A stretch of DNA of 64,000 nucleotides from Vibrio sp. SCSIO 43135 (GTDB taxonomy: Bacteria > Pseudomonadota > Gammaproteobacteria > Enterobacterales > Vibrionaceae): the NCBI RefSeq assembly GCF_023716665.1, contig NZ_CP071859.1, forward strand, positions 992,001 through 1,056,000. Reading direction: 5' to 3'. The notes beneath the pieces are model-generated. The model was not told where the DNA came from. It searched no databases and saw only the letters and a list, made by a program, of their open reading frames with translations. Position 1 is the first letter of the stretch; the number at the start of each line of letters is the position of its first letter. Position numbers and translations under genes: made by a program. This document shows, piece after piece, positions 47,683-57,681 of the stretch.

Positions 47683-50034
47683 ATGAACTTGGAACGTTCC
47701 GAGCGTATCGAGATCCCCGTACTGCCACTACGTGATGTGGTCGTTTATCCTCATATGGTTATTCCTTTGTTTGTTGGTCGTGAAAAGTCTATTAGCTGCT
47801 TAGAAGCGGCAATGGATAACAACAAGCAAGTCCTTCTAGTTGCTCAAAAGCAGGCTGAAACCGACGAACCAACTCAAGATGATTTGTTCGAAGTCGGGAC
47901 AGTCGCAACGATTTTACAGTTGCTGAAATTACCTGATGGCACCGTTAAGGTACTCGTCGAAGGTCAACAACGTGCCAAGATTACGCAATTTAAAGAGAAT
48001 GAATTCTTCTTGGCGGATGCAGAGTTCCTGCAAACTCCCGAGCTCGACGACAAAGAACAAGAAGTGGTTGTGCGCAGTGCGATTAACCAGTTCGAAGGTT
48101 TCATCAAGCTAAACAAGAAAATCCCACCAGAAGTACTGACATCTCTTAATGGGATTGATGAAGCAGCGCGTTTAGCGGACACCATCGCAGCGCACATGCC
48201 CCTAAAACTTGTTGATAAGCAACAAGTGTTAGAGATCCTAGACGTAACCGAACGCCTTGAGTTCCTGATGGGACAAATGGAGTCAGAAATTGACATCCTT
48301 CAAGTTGAGAAACGCATCCGTGGTCGCGTTAAAAAGCAGATGGAAAAATCTCAGCGTGAGTATTACTTGAATGAGCAAATGAAAGCCATTCAGAAAGAGC
48401 TTGGTGAGACGGAAGATGGCGTTGATGAGTTCGAAGTTCTTAAACAGAAAATCGAAGAGTCAAAGATGCCTCAAGAAGCTCGCGAGAAAACTGAGCAAGA
48501 GCTGCAAAAGCTTAAAATGATGTCACCGATGTCTGCAGAAGCAACAGTGGTACGCAGCTACATCGACTGGATGGTCGGCGTCCCTTGGGCAAAGCGTTCG
48601 AAGGTGAAAAAGAATTTAGCTAAAGCAGAAGAGATTCTGAACGAAGACCATTATGGCTTAGAGCGCGTTAAAGAACGTATCCTAGAGTATTTAGCGGTAC
48701 AAAATCGTATCAACAAATTGAAAGGTCCAATCCTTTGTCTTGTAGGTCCTCCAGGTGTTGGTAAAACATCTCTGGGTCGTTCTATCGCTGCAGCAACGGG
48801 CCGTAAGTACACTCGCATGGCACTAGGTGGCGTGCGCGACGAAGCTGAAATCCGTGGACACCGTCGCACTTACATCGGTTCACTCCCGGGTAAGCTGATT
48901 CAGAAAATGTCGAAAGTAGGGGTTAAAAACCCATTGTTCCTTTTGGATGAAATCGACAAGATGTCTTCAGATATGCGTGGTGACCCATCTTCCGCGCTGC
49001 TTGAAGTATTGGATCCAGAGCAGAACAATGCATTTAATGATCACTACCTAGAGGTGGATTACGATCTATCAGATGTTATGTTCGTTGCGACATCTAACTC
49101 GATGGATATTCCAGGGCCGCTACTAGACCGTATGGAAGTGATTCGCCTATCTGGCTACACCGAAGATGAGAAACTGAACATTGCTAAGCGCCACCTTGTG
49201 GATAAGCAAGTTAAGCGTAACGGTCTGAAGCCAAACGAAATAACCATCGAAGATTCAGCGATCATCGGTATCATTCGTTACTACACACGTGAAGCAGGTG
49301 TGCGTAGCTTAGAGCGTGAGATTTCTAAGATCTGTCGTAAAGCAGTGAAGAACATTCTGCTTGATACAAGCTTGAAGTCTGTAACAGTCACGATGGATAA
49401 CCTGAAAGAGTATCTAGGTGTTCAACGTCATGACTTTGGTAAGGCGGACGACAGCAACCGTATCGGCCAAGTGACAGGCCTAGCTTGGACACAAGTAGGC
49501 GGTGACTTGTTGACCATCGAAACAGAAGCGATGCCTGGTAAAGGTAAGCTGACGCAAACGGGTTCTCTTGGCGACGTAATGAAAGAGTCGATCCAAGCGG
49601 CAATGACTGTTGTTCGTTCACGTGCTGAAAAGCTGGGTATTAACTCAGATTTCTATGAGAAGCGTGATATCCATGTCCACGTTCCGGAAGGTGCAACACC
49701 TAAAGATGGCCCAAGTGCGGGTATCGCGATGTGTACAGCGCTGGTTTCTAGCCTGACGGGTAATCCAGTGAAAGCAGAAGTGGGCATGACCGGTGAAATT
49801 ACGTTACGTGGTGAAGTTCTACCTATCGGTGGTCTAAAAGAGAAATTACTTGCGGCACACCGTGGTGGCATCAAAACGGTATTGATTCCGAAAGACAACG
49901 AACGTGATTTGGAAGAGATTCCAGACAATGTTATTGCTGACCTCAAAGTAATTCCAGTTCAATGGATTGATGAAGTTCTTAAAGTTGCACTAGAGCTAGA
50001 CCCGTCAGGGGTTGAGTTTGTCGCTAAAAAATAG
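47683..50034 (+). CDS. lon: ATP-dependent protease Lon
   Basis: This is a hexameric cytosolic AAA+ serine protease. The N-terminal substrate-binding domain covers about 1-300, Walker A is GPPGVGKTS, Walker B is FLLDEIDKM, and the catalytic Ser-Lys dyad is in the C-terminal protease domain: Ser in PKDGPSAGIAM and the conserved Lys in GGLKEKLLAA. The 783-residue length is normal. A sigma-32 promoter lies upstream. Confidence 0.98.
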   Translation: MNLERSERIEIPVLPLRDVVVYPHMVIPLFVGREKSISCLEAAMDNNKQVLLVAQKQAETDEPTQDDLFEVGTVATILQLLKLPDGTVKVLVEGQQRAKITQFKENEFFLADAEFLQTPELDDKEQEVVVRSAINQFEGFIKLNKKIPPEVLTSLNGIDEAARLADTIAAHMPLKLVDKQQVLEILDVTERLEFLMGQMESEIDILQVEKRIRGRVKKQMEKSQREYYLNEQMKAIQKELGETEDGVDEFEVLKQKIEESKMPQEAREKTEQELQKLKMMSPMSAEATVVRSYIDWMVGVPWAKRSKVKKNLAKAEEILNEDHYGLERVKERILEYLAVQNRINKLKGPILCLVGPPGVGKTSLGRSIAAATGRKYTRMALGGVRDEAEIRGHRRTYIGSLPGKLIQKMSKVGVKNPLFLLDEIDKMSSDMRGDPSSALLEVLDPEQNNAFNDHYLEVDYDLSDVMFVATSNSMDIPGPLLDRMEVIRLSGYTEDEKLNIAKRHLVDKQVKRNGLKPNEITIEDSAIIGIIRYYTREAGVRSLEREISKICRKAVKNILLDTSLKSVTVTMDNLKEYLGVQRHDFGKADDSNRIGQVTGLAWTQVGGDLLTIETEAMPGKGKLTQTGSLGDVMKESIQAAMTVVRSRAEKLGINSDFYEKRDIHVHVPEGATPKDGPSAGIAMCTALVSSLTGNPVKAEVGMTGEITLRGEVLPIGGLKEKLLAAHRGGIKTVLIPKDNERDLEEIPDNVIADLKVIPVQWIDEVLKVALELDPSGVEFVAKK

Positions 50035-50063
50035 TGATGTGCAGCAAAAATAAGTAAAAGATT

Positions 50064-50102
50064 ACGCTGATTCGCCCAAAAAGGCTTGTCAGCGTTTTTT
50101 TT
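50064..50102 (+). terminator. Terminator after lon
   Basis: ACGCTGA (50064-50070) pairs with TCAGCGT (50089-50095), followed by T8. Confidence 0.8.
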
Positions 50103-50225
50103 GGGCGCTAACGTTACCGACTAAGGCTGAAGCCTTTTGTAACAAGGCTTCAGCTAACATGAAACGTAAATGGAACGAAAGCTACCTTTAAAAATAATAA
50201 ATCGGTAGCACAAAGGGGAATCACA

Positions 50226-50498
50226 GTGAATAAAACACAATTAGTAGAAAAAATTGCCGAGAACGCTGACATTTCTAAAGCATCAGCAGGCCGCGCTCTA
50301 GACGCATTCATCGAAGCAGTAGGTGACACTCTACAATCTGGCGATCAAGTAGCGCTAGTTGGTTTTGGTACTTTCAGCGTACGTACTCGTGCTGCACGCA
50401 CTGGTCGTAACCCAAAAACTGGTGAAGAGATCCAAATCGCAGAAGCTAAAGTACCAGCATTCAAAGCAGGTAAAGCGCTTAAAGAATCTTGCAACTAA
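50226..50498 (+). CDS. hupB: Nucleoid protein HU-beta
   Basis: The 90-residue DNA-bending protein is the HU beta subunit: [28 protein letters not shown] at the N-terminus and the flexible arm with [26 protein letters not shown]. Its position directly downstream of lon is conserved in gammaproteobacteria. Confidence 0.97.
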   Translation: MNKTQLVEKIAENADISKASAGRALDAFIEAVGDTLQSGDQVALVGFGTFSVRTRAARTGRNPKTGEEIQIAEAKVPAFKAGKALKESCN

Positions 50499-50554
50499 TC
50501 AAATAGGTTGCGCATTGATTAAAAATGCGAACTTATTTCGAACCTTTTTAAATT

Positions 50555-50586
50555 ATGCGCATCATACTGATGCGCATTTCTTTTTC
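50555..50586 (+). terminator. Terminator after hupB
   Basis: ATGCGCATCA (50555-50564) pairs perfectly with TGATGCGCAT (50568-50577), followed by a T-rich tract. Confidence 0.88.
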
Positions 50587-50654
50587 TGGTATTATCGCGC
50601 AATAGATTTTTGTTGTAGAAGTACAATGCTTCATTTGTGGAGAACAGTTAAATT

Positions 50655-52514
50655 ATGATGGATCGATTACGCGAAGGCGTGAACAGCATCGCGGTCAAAA
50701 TTATCCTAGGATTAATCATCCTTTCTTTCGTATTTGCCGGTGTTGGTAGCTATATCGTTGGTGGTAGTAATAACGCAGCGGCAAAAGTTGGCAATACTGA
50801 AATCGCACGTGGTGAGTTTGAGCAAGCGTACCAAAATGAGCGAAATCGTATGCAGTCTCAGCTAGGTGATTATTTTTCTAACCTACTGGCAGACCCATCG
50901 TATGTTGCATCATTTCGTAAATCTGTTCTTGACCGTATGGTTAATGACGTGCTTTTAGAGCAGCATGCTGAGTCTTTAGGTCTTCGTGTAAGTGATGCTC
51001 AAATCCGCACCATGATTCTTGAAATGCCTCAGTTCCAAAGTGACGGTAAATTCGATCAAGAAATCTATCAAGCAGCACTGCGTCGTGCAGGCTTCTCGGC
51101 TGAGAGCTTTGCTCAGTATTTACGTAAAGATCTTGTCCGTAATCAGTTACTGACAGCTCTACAGGGCAGCGACTTCTCCCTTCAAGGTGAGATTGACTCT
51201 CAAAGTAAGCTAATTACTCAGACTCGTGATATTCGTACAGTAACTCTTTCTCTTGAAGAATTTGCAAACAAAGTGACTCTTGATGACGCGCAGATTGAAG
51301 AGTATTACAAACAAAACCCTGAGCGCTACACTCGTCCAGAACAGGTGAAAGTCGCTTATGTTGAATTATCTGCTCAGCAGTTAAAACAGCAAGTCGCTAT
51401 TAGCGATGAACAGGTTAAGCAATACTACCAAGAGCACCTTGATAAATATTCGTCGGAAGAGCAACGAAAAGTTAGCCATATTCTAATTCAAGGTGAAGAC
51501 GAGTCAAAAGCACAAGCGATCTTGGATGAATTGAATTCAGGTGCTGCCTTTGCGACTTTGGCCGAAGAGAAGTCAGAAGACCTTGGTAGCTCAGAAGAAG
51601 GTGGTTCACTGGGTTGGATTGAACGCGACGTAATGGACCCAGAATTTGAAAAGGCAGCATTTGCTCTGAAAAATGTTGGTGATGTCACTGGTTTAGTTAA
51701 GTCTAACTTTGGCTACCACATCATTAAGCTTGACGAGCTGAAAGATTCAGTAGCGAAACCTTATGAAGAAGTTGCCGCTGAAATTAAGCAAGAGCTGACT
51801 GATCAAGAAGCGATTGACCAGTTTTACGAGTTGCAAAGTGAACTTGAAACGGTTGCTTTTGAATACCCTGACTCACTTGACGATGCAGCGAACGCCGTAA
51901 GCCAGAAAATTCATACTACAGACTTTATATCTCAGCAAGATGCGCCAGATGTACTGAAGACGCCTGCCGTTCTTCAAGCTATCCTAAGCCCAGAAGTGAA
52001 AGAAGATGGTTTGAACTCAGAAGTAATAGAAATTGCTCCTGAGCACGTGATTGTTGTGCGTGTCGAAGATGCACGTGACGAAACGGTTCTGCCTCTGAAA
52101 GAGGTTCGAGAGCAAGTTGTAACACAGTTAGCTAAAGTGAAAGGTGAGCAACAAGCTATAGAACTTGCTGAGACGGTTATTGATGGCCTTAAGTCGGGCG
52201 ATGTTTCGGTTCTAGAATCTAACTCACTGAAGTTTGGTGAGACAGAAACTATCGATCGTAGCTCAGCATTCGCTGATACTGTATTTGCTTTAGCGAAGCC
52301 AGAAGCAGGTAATTCTGTTTATGCTCAAACTAAAGATTTCGAAGGTAATATCGTATTGGTATCACTGGATAAAGTTGAAGCGAAAGTCGACTCTCAATAT
52401 GGTGAGCAAATTGGTACTCAGCTAACACAGTTGAACTCGCAACAAGATTTGTCGGGTGTGTTGAGCATTCTTCGTAGTAGTACAGATATCGAATATTACG
52501 CAGTGAGCCAATAA
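50655..52514 (+). CDS. ppiD: Periplasmic folding chaperone PpiD
   Basis: This SecYEG-associated chaperone is anchored in the inner membrane. It has one N-terminal membrane segment (about 13-34), a SurA/PpiD-type helical N-domain (about 45-220), a parvulin domain with QRKVSHILI and NFGYHIIKLDEL (about 270-365), and a C-terminal region resembling the N-domain. The family start MMDRLREG is kept, with GGAG upstream. The 619-residue length is normal and the position after hupB is conserved. Confidence 0.95.
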   Translation: MMDRLREGVNSIAVKIILGLIILSFVFAGVGSYIVGGSNNAAAKVGNTEIARGEFEQAYQNERNRMQSQLGDYFSNLLADPSYVASFRKSVLDRMVNDVLLEQHAESLGLRVSDAQIRTMILEMPQFQSDGKFDQEIYQAALRRAGFSAESFAQYLRKDLVRNQLLTALQGSDFSLQGEIDSQSKLITQTRDIRTVTLSLEEFANKVTLDDAQIEEYYKQNPERYTRPEQVKVAYVELSAQQLKQQVAISDEQVKQYYQEHLDKYSSEEQRKVSHILIQGEDESKAQAILDELNSGAAFATLAEEKSEDLGSSEEGGSLGWIERDVMDPEFEKAAFALKNVGDVTGLVKSNFGYHIIKLDELKDSVAKPYEEVAAEIKQELTDQEAIDQFYELQSELETVAFEYPDSLDDAANAVSQKIHTTDFISQQDAPDVLKTPAVLQAILSPEVKEDGLNSEVIEIAPEHVIVVRVEDARDETVLPLKEVREQVVTQLAKVKGEQQAIELAETVIDGLKSGDVSVLESNSLKFGETETIDRSSAFADTVFALAKPEAGNSVYAQTKDFEGNIVLVSLDKVEAKVDSQYGEQIGTQLTQLNSQQDLSGVLSILRSSTDIEYYAVSQ

Positions 52515-52544
52515 CACGCTTTAGTGTAATTTATATAACTATTA

Positions 52545-52577
52545 AAAACGGACTGCCTATGCAGTCCGTTTTGTTTT
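52545..52577 (+). terminator. Terminator after ppiD
   Basis: AAAACGGACTGC (52545-52556) pairs perfectly with GCAGTCCGTTTT (52561-52572) around CTAT, followed by GTTTTT. Confidence 0.92.
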
Positions 52578-52646
52578 TACGCTCTGCAAGGTCATTAATC
52601 AGAGCAATGGATTTACAGTAAGCCTTTTCAATCAAAAGGAGGTTTT

Positions 52647-52937
52647 ATGTACTTTAAATCTATTGTTCTTGCTGCCTTGTTAATGATGGGCGTGTCGAGT
52701 GGGTTGGCAGTTGCGGATAGTGACCAATACGAAGGTATCGAAATTACGGTCAACATCAACCAAGCGAGCGCCGACGAATTGGCTACGTTGCTAAAAGGCA
52801 TCGGAATCAAAAAAGCACAAGCGATAGTGGATTACCGAGATAATAACGGAAACTTTAAGTCGGCAGATGAGCTGGTTGGTGTTTCTGGAATAGGCCAAAC
52901 AACGGTTGATAAGAACCGAGAACGCATACAACTTTAA
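52647..52937 (+). CDS. comEA: ComEA-type helix-hairpin-helix DNA-binding protein
   Basis: The 96-residue protein has a signal peptide (cut near LAVAD) followed by a tandem helix-hairpin-helix domain: VNINQASADELATLLKGIGIKKAQAIVDYR and FKSADELVGVSGIGQTTV. In V. cholerae the periplasmic ComEA binds incoming DNA during natural transformation and pulls it through the outer membrane. The locus between ppiD and cmk-rpsA matches that of V. cholerae comEA. AAGGAGG precedes the ATG. Confidence 0.92.
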   Translation: MYFKSIVLAALLMMGVSSGLAVADSDQYEGIEITVNINQASADELATLLKGIGIKKAQAIVDYRDNNGNFKSADELVGVSGIGQTTVDKNRERIQL

Positions 52938-53124
52938 ATGTAACATTGTGCCGCTTAACTCAAAAACCAGCTGAACCGGGATTGAGTAAGCGGTACTTTC
53001 GGTTTTACTCCTTACTTAAGTATGACGAATCATCGCTAGCAGGATTCATCTAGAAGCATTATAATTTTGCGCCGATAACAGCCAAGGCATACGTATCTTG
53101 GTTTGAAACCACGTGGAGTAAAAC

Positions 53125-53805
53125 ATGTCCTCTCAAACACCGGTGATAACCGTTGATGGACCTAGTGGTGCCGGTAAAGGCACACTATGTATGTTACTGG
53201 CTAATAAATTAGGTTTTAGTCTTCTTGATTCCGGAGCAATTTATCGTGTGCTTGCCTTGGCTGCAATCCACCATGGTGTCGATACCGAATCAGAAGATGG
53301 GCTCGTTCCGCTTGCTACACATTTAGATGTTCAGTTCATCGCAGAGGGTGACTTGGTAAAAGTTATCCTGGAAGGTGAAGATGTTTCCCAAGAACTAAGA
53401 AAAGAACAAACAGGGATGGCTGCATCTAAAGTTGCGGCTTTGCCGCGTGTACGTGAAGCATTGCTTCGTAGACAAAGAGCATTCTCCGAGGGAAATGGCC
53501 TAGTTGCCGATGGTCGTGACATGGGTACTGTCGTTTTCCCATCTGCAGAAGCAAAAATCTTCCTTGATGCGAGTGCTGAAGAGCGTGCTAACAGACGCCT
53601 TAAACAGTTGCAAGGCAAGGGGTTAGATGTTAAATTTGACGACCTTTTGAGCGAGATCCAAGAGCGAGACGATCGAGATCGTAACCGCCCAGTGGCGCCT
53701 TTGCGCCCTGCTGAGGATGCGCTGGTGCTTGATTCTACGTCGATGGGTATCGACGAAGTTGTCGAAAAAGCACTACAATATATCGAATCAAAACTGATTA
53801 AGTAA
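53125..53805 (+). CDS. cmk: Cytidylate kinase
   Basis: The enzyme phosphorylates CMP and dCMP. The P-loop [12 protein letters not shown] is at the N-terminus, LLDSGAIYR is the nucleotide-binding segment, [14 protein letters not shown] follows, and the [17 protein letters not shown] lid region is near the C-terminus. The 226-residue length is that of the bacterial family. It precedes rpsA, as in E. coli. Confidence 0.97.
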   Translation: MSSQTPVITVDGPSGAGKGTLCMLLANKLGFSLLDSGAIYRVLALAAIHHGVDTESEDGLVPLATHLDVQFIAEGDLVKVILEGEDVSQELRKEQTGMAASKVAALPRVREALLRRQRAFSEGNGLVADGRDMGTVVFPSAEAKIFLDASAEERANRRLKQLQGKGLDVKFDDLLSEIQERDDRDRNRPVAPLRPAEDALVLDSTSMGIDEVVEKALQYIESKLIK

Positions 53806-53827
53806 ACTATACTCAATCAGCTGAGAA

Positions 53828-53915
53828 CGTTGGTCGCAAGGATGATGACCGGCGAATTTAATAACCCCATGTGGTAGGAAACCCGTGGACGTTTAATTTA
53901 TTGAAGATTAAATAA
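53828..53915 (+). promoter_or_regulatory. Ribosomal protein S1 autoregulatory leader of rpsA
   Basis: Three hairpins precede the start codon. Hairpin I pairs CGTTGGTC (53828-53835) with GACCGGCG (53847-53854) and exposes AAGGAT in its loop; a short second hairpin exposes AGGAA; hairpin III pairs TTTAAT (53892-53897) with ATTAAA (53907-53912) with GAAG in the loop. The gene has no ordinary Shine-Dalgarno sequence. This matches the S1 operator fold described for gammaproteobacterial rpsA, which permits strong translation and repression by free S1. Confidence 0.75.
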
Positions 53916-55586
53916 ATGACTGAATCTTTTGCTCAACTCTTTGAAGAGTTTCTAAACGAAACAGAATTCCAACAAGGCAGCATCGTTAAAGGTACTGTAG
54001 TAGCTATCGAGAACGGTTTCGTTCTTGTTGACGCTGGTCTTAAGTCTGAATCTGCTATCCCTGCTGAACAGTTCAAGAACGCTGCTGGCGAACTTGAAGT
54101 TGAAGTTGGCGCTGAAGTAGACGTAGCTCTAGACGCTGTTGAAGATGGTTTCGGTGAAACTCAACTTTCTCGTGAGAAAGCTAAGCGTCACGAAGCTTGG
54201 ATCGTTCTTGAGAAAGCTTACGAAGAAGCTGAAACTGTTGTTGGTATCATCAACGGTAAAGTTAAAGGCGGTTTCACTGTTGAACTAAACGGTATCCGTG
54301 CTTTCCTTCCAGGCTCTCTAGTAGACGTACGTCCTATCCGTGACACTGCTCACCTAGAAAACAAAGAGCTAGAGTTCAAAGTTATTAAACTTGACCAAAA
54401 GCGTAACAACGTAGTTGTTTCTCGCCGTGCTGTTATCGAATCTGAGAACAGCGTTGAGCGTGATGAGCTTCTAGAAACTCTACAAGAAGGTTCTGAAGTT
54501 AAAGGTATCGTTAAGAACCTTACTGACTACGGTGCATTCGTTGATCTTGGCGGTGTTGACGGTCTTCTACATATCACAGATATGGCTTGGAAGCGTGTTA
54601 AGCACCCATCTGAGATCGTTAACGTTGGTGACGAGATCCAAGTTAAAGTTCTTAAGTTCGACCGTGAGCGTACTCGCGTATCACTAGGTCTTAAGCAACT
54701 AGGCGAAGATCCATGGGTAGCTATCGCTAAGCGTTACCCAGAAGGTCACAAGCTTTCTGGTCGCGTTACTAACCTAACTGACTACGGCTGCTTCGTTGAA
54801 ATCGAAGAAGGCGTTGAAGGTCTAGTACACGTTTCAGAAATGGATTGGACTAACAAGAACATCCACCCATCTAAAGTTGTTAATGTAGGCGACGAAGTTG
54901 AGGTTATGGTTCTTGAGATTGACGAAGAGCGTCGTCGTATTTCTCTAGGTCTGAAACAGTGTAAAGCTAACCCATGGCAGTCATTCGCTGAAGCACAAGC
55001 TAAAGGCGACAAAGTTACTGGTAAGATCAAGTCTATCACTGACTTCGGTATCTTCATCGGTCTTGACGGCGGCATCGACGGTCTAGTTCACCTATCTGAC
55101 ATCTCTTGGAACGTTCCAGGTGAAGAAGCTGTACGTGAGTACAAGAAAGGTGACGAGATCTCTGCAGTAGTTCTTGCTGTAGATGCAGAGCGTGAGCGTA
55201 TTTCTCTAGGCGTTAAGCAAATGGAAAACGACCCGTTCAACGCATACGTTGCTGACAACAAGAAAGGTACTCTAGTAAACGGTACTGTTACTGCAGTTGA
55301 CGCTAAAGGCGCAACTATTGAACTTGTAGATGGCGTTGAAGGTTACATCCGCGCTTCTGAAGTTTCACGTGACCGTATCGAAGATGCATCTCTAATCCTA
55401 AGCGTTGGTGACAGCGTTGAAGCGAAGTTCACTGGTGTAGACCGTAAGAACCGCGTAATCAACCTATCTATCAAAGCGAAAGATGAAGCTGAAGAGCAAG
55501 AAGCAATGGCAACTCTGAACAAAGCTGAAGAAGGCGCGTTCGGTAATGCTATGGCAGATGCATTCAAAGCTGCTAAAGGCGAATAA
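53916..55586 (+). CDS. rpsA: 30S ribosomal protein S1
   Basis: This large RNA-binding ribosomal protein has 556 residues with six S1 (OB-fold) repeats; typical repeat signatures are [49 protein letters not shown] and [25 protein letters not shown]. Codon use is strongly biased toward a small set, as expected for a highly expressed gene. It is followed by ihfB, as in E. coli. Confidence 0.98.
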   Translation: MTESFAQLFEEFLNETEFQQGSIVKGTVVAIENGFVLVDAGLKSESAIPAEQFKNAAGELEVEVGAEVDVALDAVEDGFGETQLSREKAKRHEAWIVLEKAYEEAETVVGIINGKVKGGFTVELNGIRAFLPGSLVDVRPIRDTAHLENKELEFKVIKLDQKRNNVVVSRRAVIESENSVERDELLETLQEGSEVKGIVKNLTDYGAFVDLGGVDGLLHITDMAWKRVKHPSEIVNVGDEIQVKVLKFDRERTRVSLGLKQLGEDPWVAIAKRYPEGHKLSGRVTNLTDYGCFVEIEEGVEGLVHVSEMDWTNKNIHPSKVVNVGDEVEVMVLEIDEERRRISLGLKQCKANPWQSFAEAQAKGDKVTGKIKSITDFGIFIGLDGGIDGLVHLSDISWNVPGEEAVREYKKGDEISAVVLAVDAERERISLGVKQMENDPFNAYVADNKKGTLVNGTVTAVDAKGATIELVDGVEGYIRASEVSRDRIEDASLILSVGDSVEAKFTGVDRKNRVINLSIKAKDEAEEQEAMATLNKAEEGAFGNAMADAFKAAKGE

Positions 55587-55623
55587 TAGTTTCTCGATAA
55601 GAGATTAATAGCTATTAGCTAAG

Positions 55624-55651
55624 AAGGGAGCCGAAAGGCTCCTTTTTTTTT
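55624..55651 (+). terminator. Terminator after rpsA
   Basis: GGAGCC (55627-55632) pairs with GGCTCC (55637-55642) around a GAAA tetraloop, followed by T9. Confidence 0.92.
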
Positions 55652-55705
55652 GCTTATTTTCTTGATAGGTCTATAATTTCTAAAAAGAAACCAATGAGGG
55701 AAACT

Positions 55706-55987
55706 ATGACTAAGTCTGAACTGATTGAACGACTATGTGCCGAGCAAACGCATTTATCCGCCAAAGAGATTGAAGACGCTGTGAAAGACATACTAGAGCA
55801 CATGGCTTCAACACTTGAAGGTGGTGACAGAATCGAAATCCGTGGGTTCGGTAGCTTCTCTTTGCATTACCGTGAACCTCGTGTTGGTCGTAATCCTAAA
55901 ACGGGTGACAAAGTGGAATTGGAAGGTAAGTATGTCCCTCACTTTAAACCTGGCAAAGAATTACGTGAACGTGTAAATATCGGTTAA
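55706..55987 (+). CDS. ihfB: Integration host factor beta subunit
   Basis: The 93-residue DNA-bending protein forms a heterodimer with Ihf[34 protein letters not shown] is the dimerisation half, and the arm has [32 protein letters not shown] with the intercalating proline. I use ATG 55706, with GAGGGA upstream; ATG 55694 lies before that ribosome site and adds four unlikely residues. It has its own promoter region after the rpsA terminator. Confidence 0.96.
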   Translation: MTKSELIERLCAEQTHLSAKEIEDAVKDILEHMASTLEGGDRIEIRGFGSFSLHYREPRVGRNPKTGDKVELEGKYVPHFKPGKELRERVNIG

Positions 55988-56011
55988 CCTCGATCTTACA
56001 AGAACAATAAG

Positions 56012-56043
56012 AAGCGGCATACTTTATCGTATGCCGCTTTTTT
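56012..56043 (+). terminator. Terminator after ihfB
   Basis: AAGCGGCATAC (56012-56022) pairs perfectly with GTATGCCGCTT (56029-56039), followed by T-run. Confidence 0.92.
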
Positions 56044-56130
56044 AAAGCCACAATATTTGCAATAGCCATGGTTTGTAAGCGTGTTTTCCTGCATAATCGT
56101 ACCTGCCATTAATATTAGGGGTAGTGGATT

Positions 56131-56406
56131 ATGAAAATTATAAAAATCGTTCTGGTACTGGCTCTGTTTCTTATTGCGCTTGCGTTAGGCTCTCAAAATC
56201 AAGCGGTCGTAACATTTAATTATTTGCTCGCACAGGGTGATTTCCATCTTTCCACACTACTTGGTAGCGTATTTGTTGTAGGCTTCGCTGTGGCGTGGGC
56301 TATTTTTGGCAGTTTGCATTTGAAATCTCGTCTTGAAGTTAGGAAGTTGAACAAACAACTGAAAAAGCTAACACCAGTGACGGATACCACAGAAGTAAAG
56401 TCTTAG
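56131..56406 (+). CDS. lapA: Lipopolysaccharide assembly protein LapA (DUF1049)
   Basis: The 91-residue protein has two membrane segments (about 4-20 and 40-65) and a basic, helical cytoplasmic tail, as in LapA/YciS. It partners with LapB in tuning LPS synthesis in E. coli. It is 19 bp upstream of lapB, so the two are co-transcribed. Confidence 0.93.
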   Translation: MKIIKIVLVLALFLIALALGSQNQAVVTFNYLLAQGDFHLSTLLGSVFVVGFAVAWAIFGSLHLKSRLEVRKLNKQLKKLTPVTDTTEVKS

Positions 56407-56425
56407 TTTAAACGGTAGATTTTTA

Positions 56426-57595
56426 ATGCTTGAGATACTCTTCTTGTTACTCCCTATTGCCGCCGCTTATGGCTGGTACATGGGTAATCGCAGTGCGAAA
56501 CAAGACAAGCAAAAACATTCCAATCAGATATCTCGTCAGTATGTGACTGGCTTGAACTTACTGCTTTCCGATCAGTCTGATAAAGCGGTCGATCATTTTA
56601 TCGAACTGTTGCAAGTCGATGATGAAACCATCGATACTCATTTAGCCCTCGGTAATCTATTTCGCTCTAGAGGTGAAGTAGACCGCGCCATTCGTATTCA
56701 CCAAAATTTGATCTCTCGTTCAGGGTTGACCATCGACCAAAAGAACATCGCGCTTCAGCAACTCGCAAAAGATTATATGGTTTCGGGTTTTCTCGATCGC
56801 GCTGAGAAGATTTTTGAACAATTGGTCGATGAGCCCGATCACAAGGAAGCAGCACTACAGCAGTTGGTAGCGATTTACCAACAAACGAGAGAGTGGAGTA
56901 ATGCGATTCATTATGCGAGCTTGCTGGTAAAACTGGGTCGCAAAAGAATGAAATCGACAATCGCCCACTTTTGGTGTGAGCTTGCGATGCAAGAGAAGTC
57001 CGACGGACAACACGGCAAAGCAATTCAGTATTTTCAGCGCGCGCTCTCAGAAGACCCGAAATGTGTTCGAGCAAGTATTTCCCTTGGTAAACTCTTTCTT
57101 GAAGCAGAAGATTACGCAAAAACCGCCCAATATATGGAAATGGTGCTAGAGCAAGATATAGACTTTATTGGGGAAGTGCTTCCAACTCTCGCAGATTGTT
57201 ACCACCATCTCGGGCAAGAAAGTGGTTTAGTTGAGTTTCTAAGGGAATGCATCTCTCGTAAAGCCGGTGTATCTGCCGAATTAATGCTAGCCCAGTTAGT
57301 CGCTCAGCACGATGGCGTTGGAGCGGCGCAGGAGCTGTTGACTCGTCAGTTGGTAAAAAACCCGACGATGAAAGGTTTTTACCGATTAATGGATTATCAC
57401 CTAGCGGATGCAGAAGAAGGGAGGGCGAAAGCCAGTCTGAGCACGCTACAAAAGCTTGTGGGTGAACAGTTAAAAGTTAAGCCTCATTATCGATGCCGTA
57501 AATGTGGGTTCTCTACCCACTCTATGTATTGGCACTGTCCTTCCTGTAAGGGGTGGGGAACCATTAAGCCAATACGTGGGCTAGATGGTGAGTAA
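56426..57595 (+). CDS. lapB: Lipopolysaccharide assembly protein LapB
   Basis: This membrane-anchored adaptor directs FtsH to LpxC and so controls lipid A synthesis. It has an N-terminal membrane segment (about 1-17), about nine TPR-like repeats, and a C-terminal rubredoxin-like metal site with two CxxC pairs (CRKCG and CPSCKG). The 389-residue length is standard. It follows lapA and is separated from pyrF by a terminator. Confidence 0.95.
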   Translation: MLEILFLLLPIAAAYGWYMGNRSAKQDKQKHSNQISRQYVTGLNLLLSDQSDKAVDHFIELLQVDDETIDTHLALGNLFRSRGEVDRAIRIHQNLISRSGLTIDQKNIALQQLAKDYMVSGFLDRAEKIFEQLVDEPDHKEAALQQLVAIYQQTREWSNAIHYASLLVKLGRKRMKSTIAHFWCELAMQEKSDGQHGKAIQYFQRALSEDPKCVRASISLGKLFLEAEDYAKTAQYMEMVLEQDIDFIGEVLPTLADCYHHLGQESGLVEFLRECISRKAGVSAELMLAQLVAQHDGVGAAQELLTRQLVKNPTMKGFYRLMDYHLADAEEGRAKASLSTLQKLVGEQLKVKPHYRCRKCGFSTHSMYWHCPSCKGWGTIKPIRGLDGE

Positions 57596-57625
57596 AGTAT
57601 TGATTGGCTATGCCAATCCAAATTT

Positions 57626-57652
57626 AGCAGCGGCGATCCCGCTGCTTTTTTT
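57626..57652 (+). terminator. Terminator between lapB and pyrF
   Basis: AGCAGCGG (57626-57633) pairs with CCGCTGCT (57639-57646), followed by a T-run. Confidence 0.85.
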
Positions 57653-57681
57653 CGAGTTTCAAAAAGTAATTAGGAGATGAA

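Noticed and set aside
53331..53816. 161-residue minus-strand frame opposite cmk
   Set aside because: Antisense shadow of a well-supported gene with a serine/arginine-rich composition.
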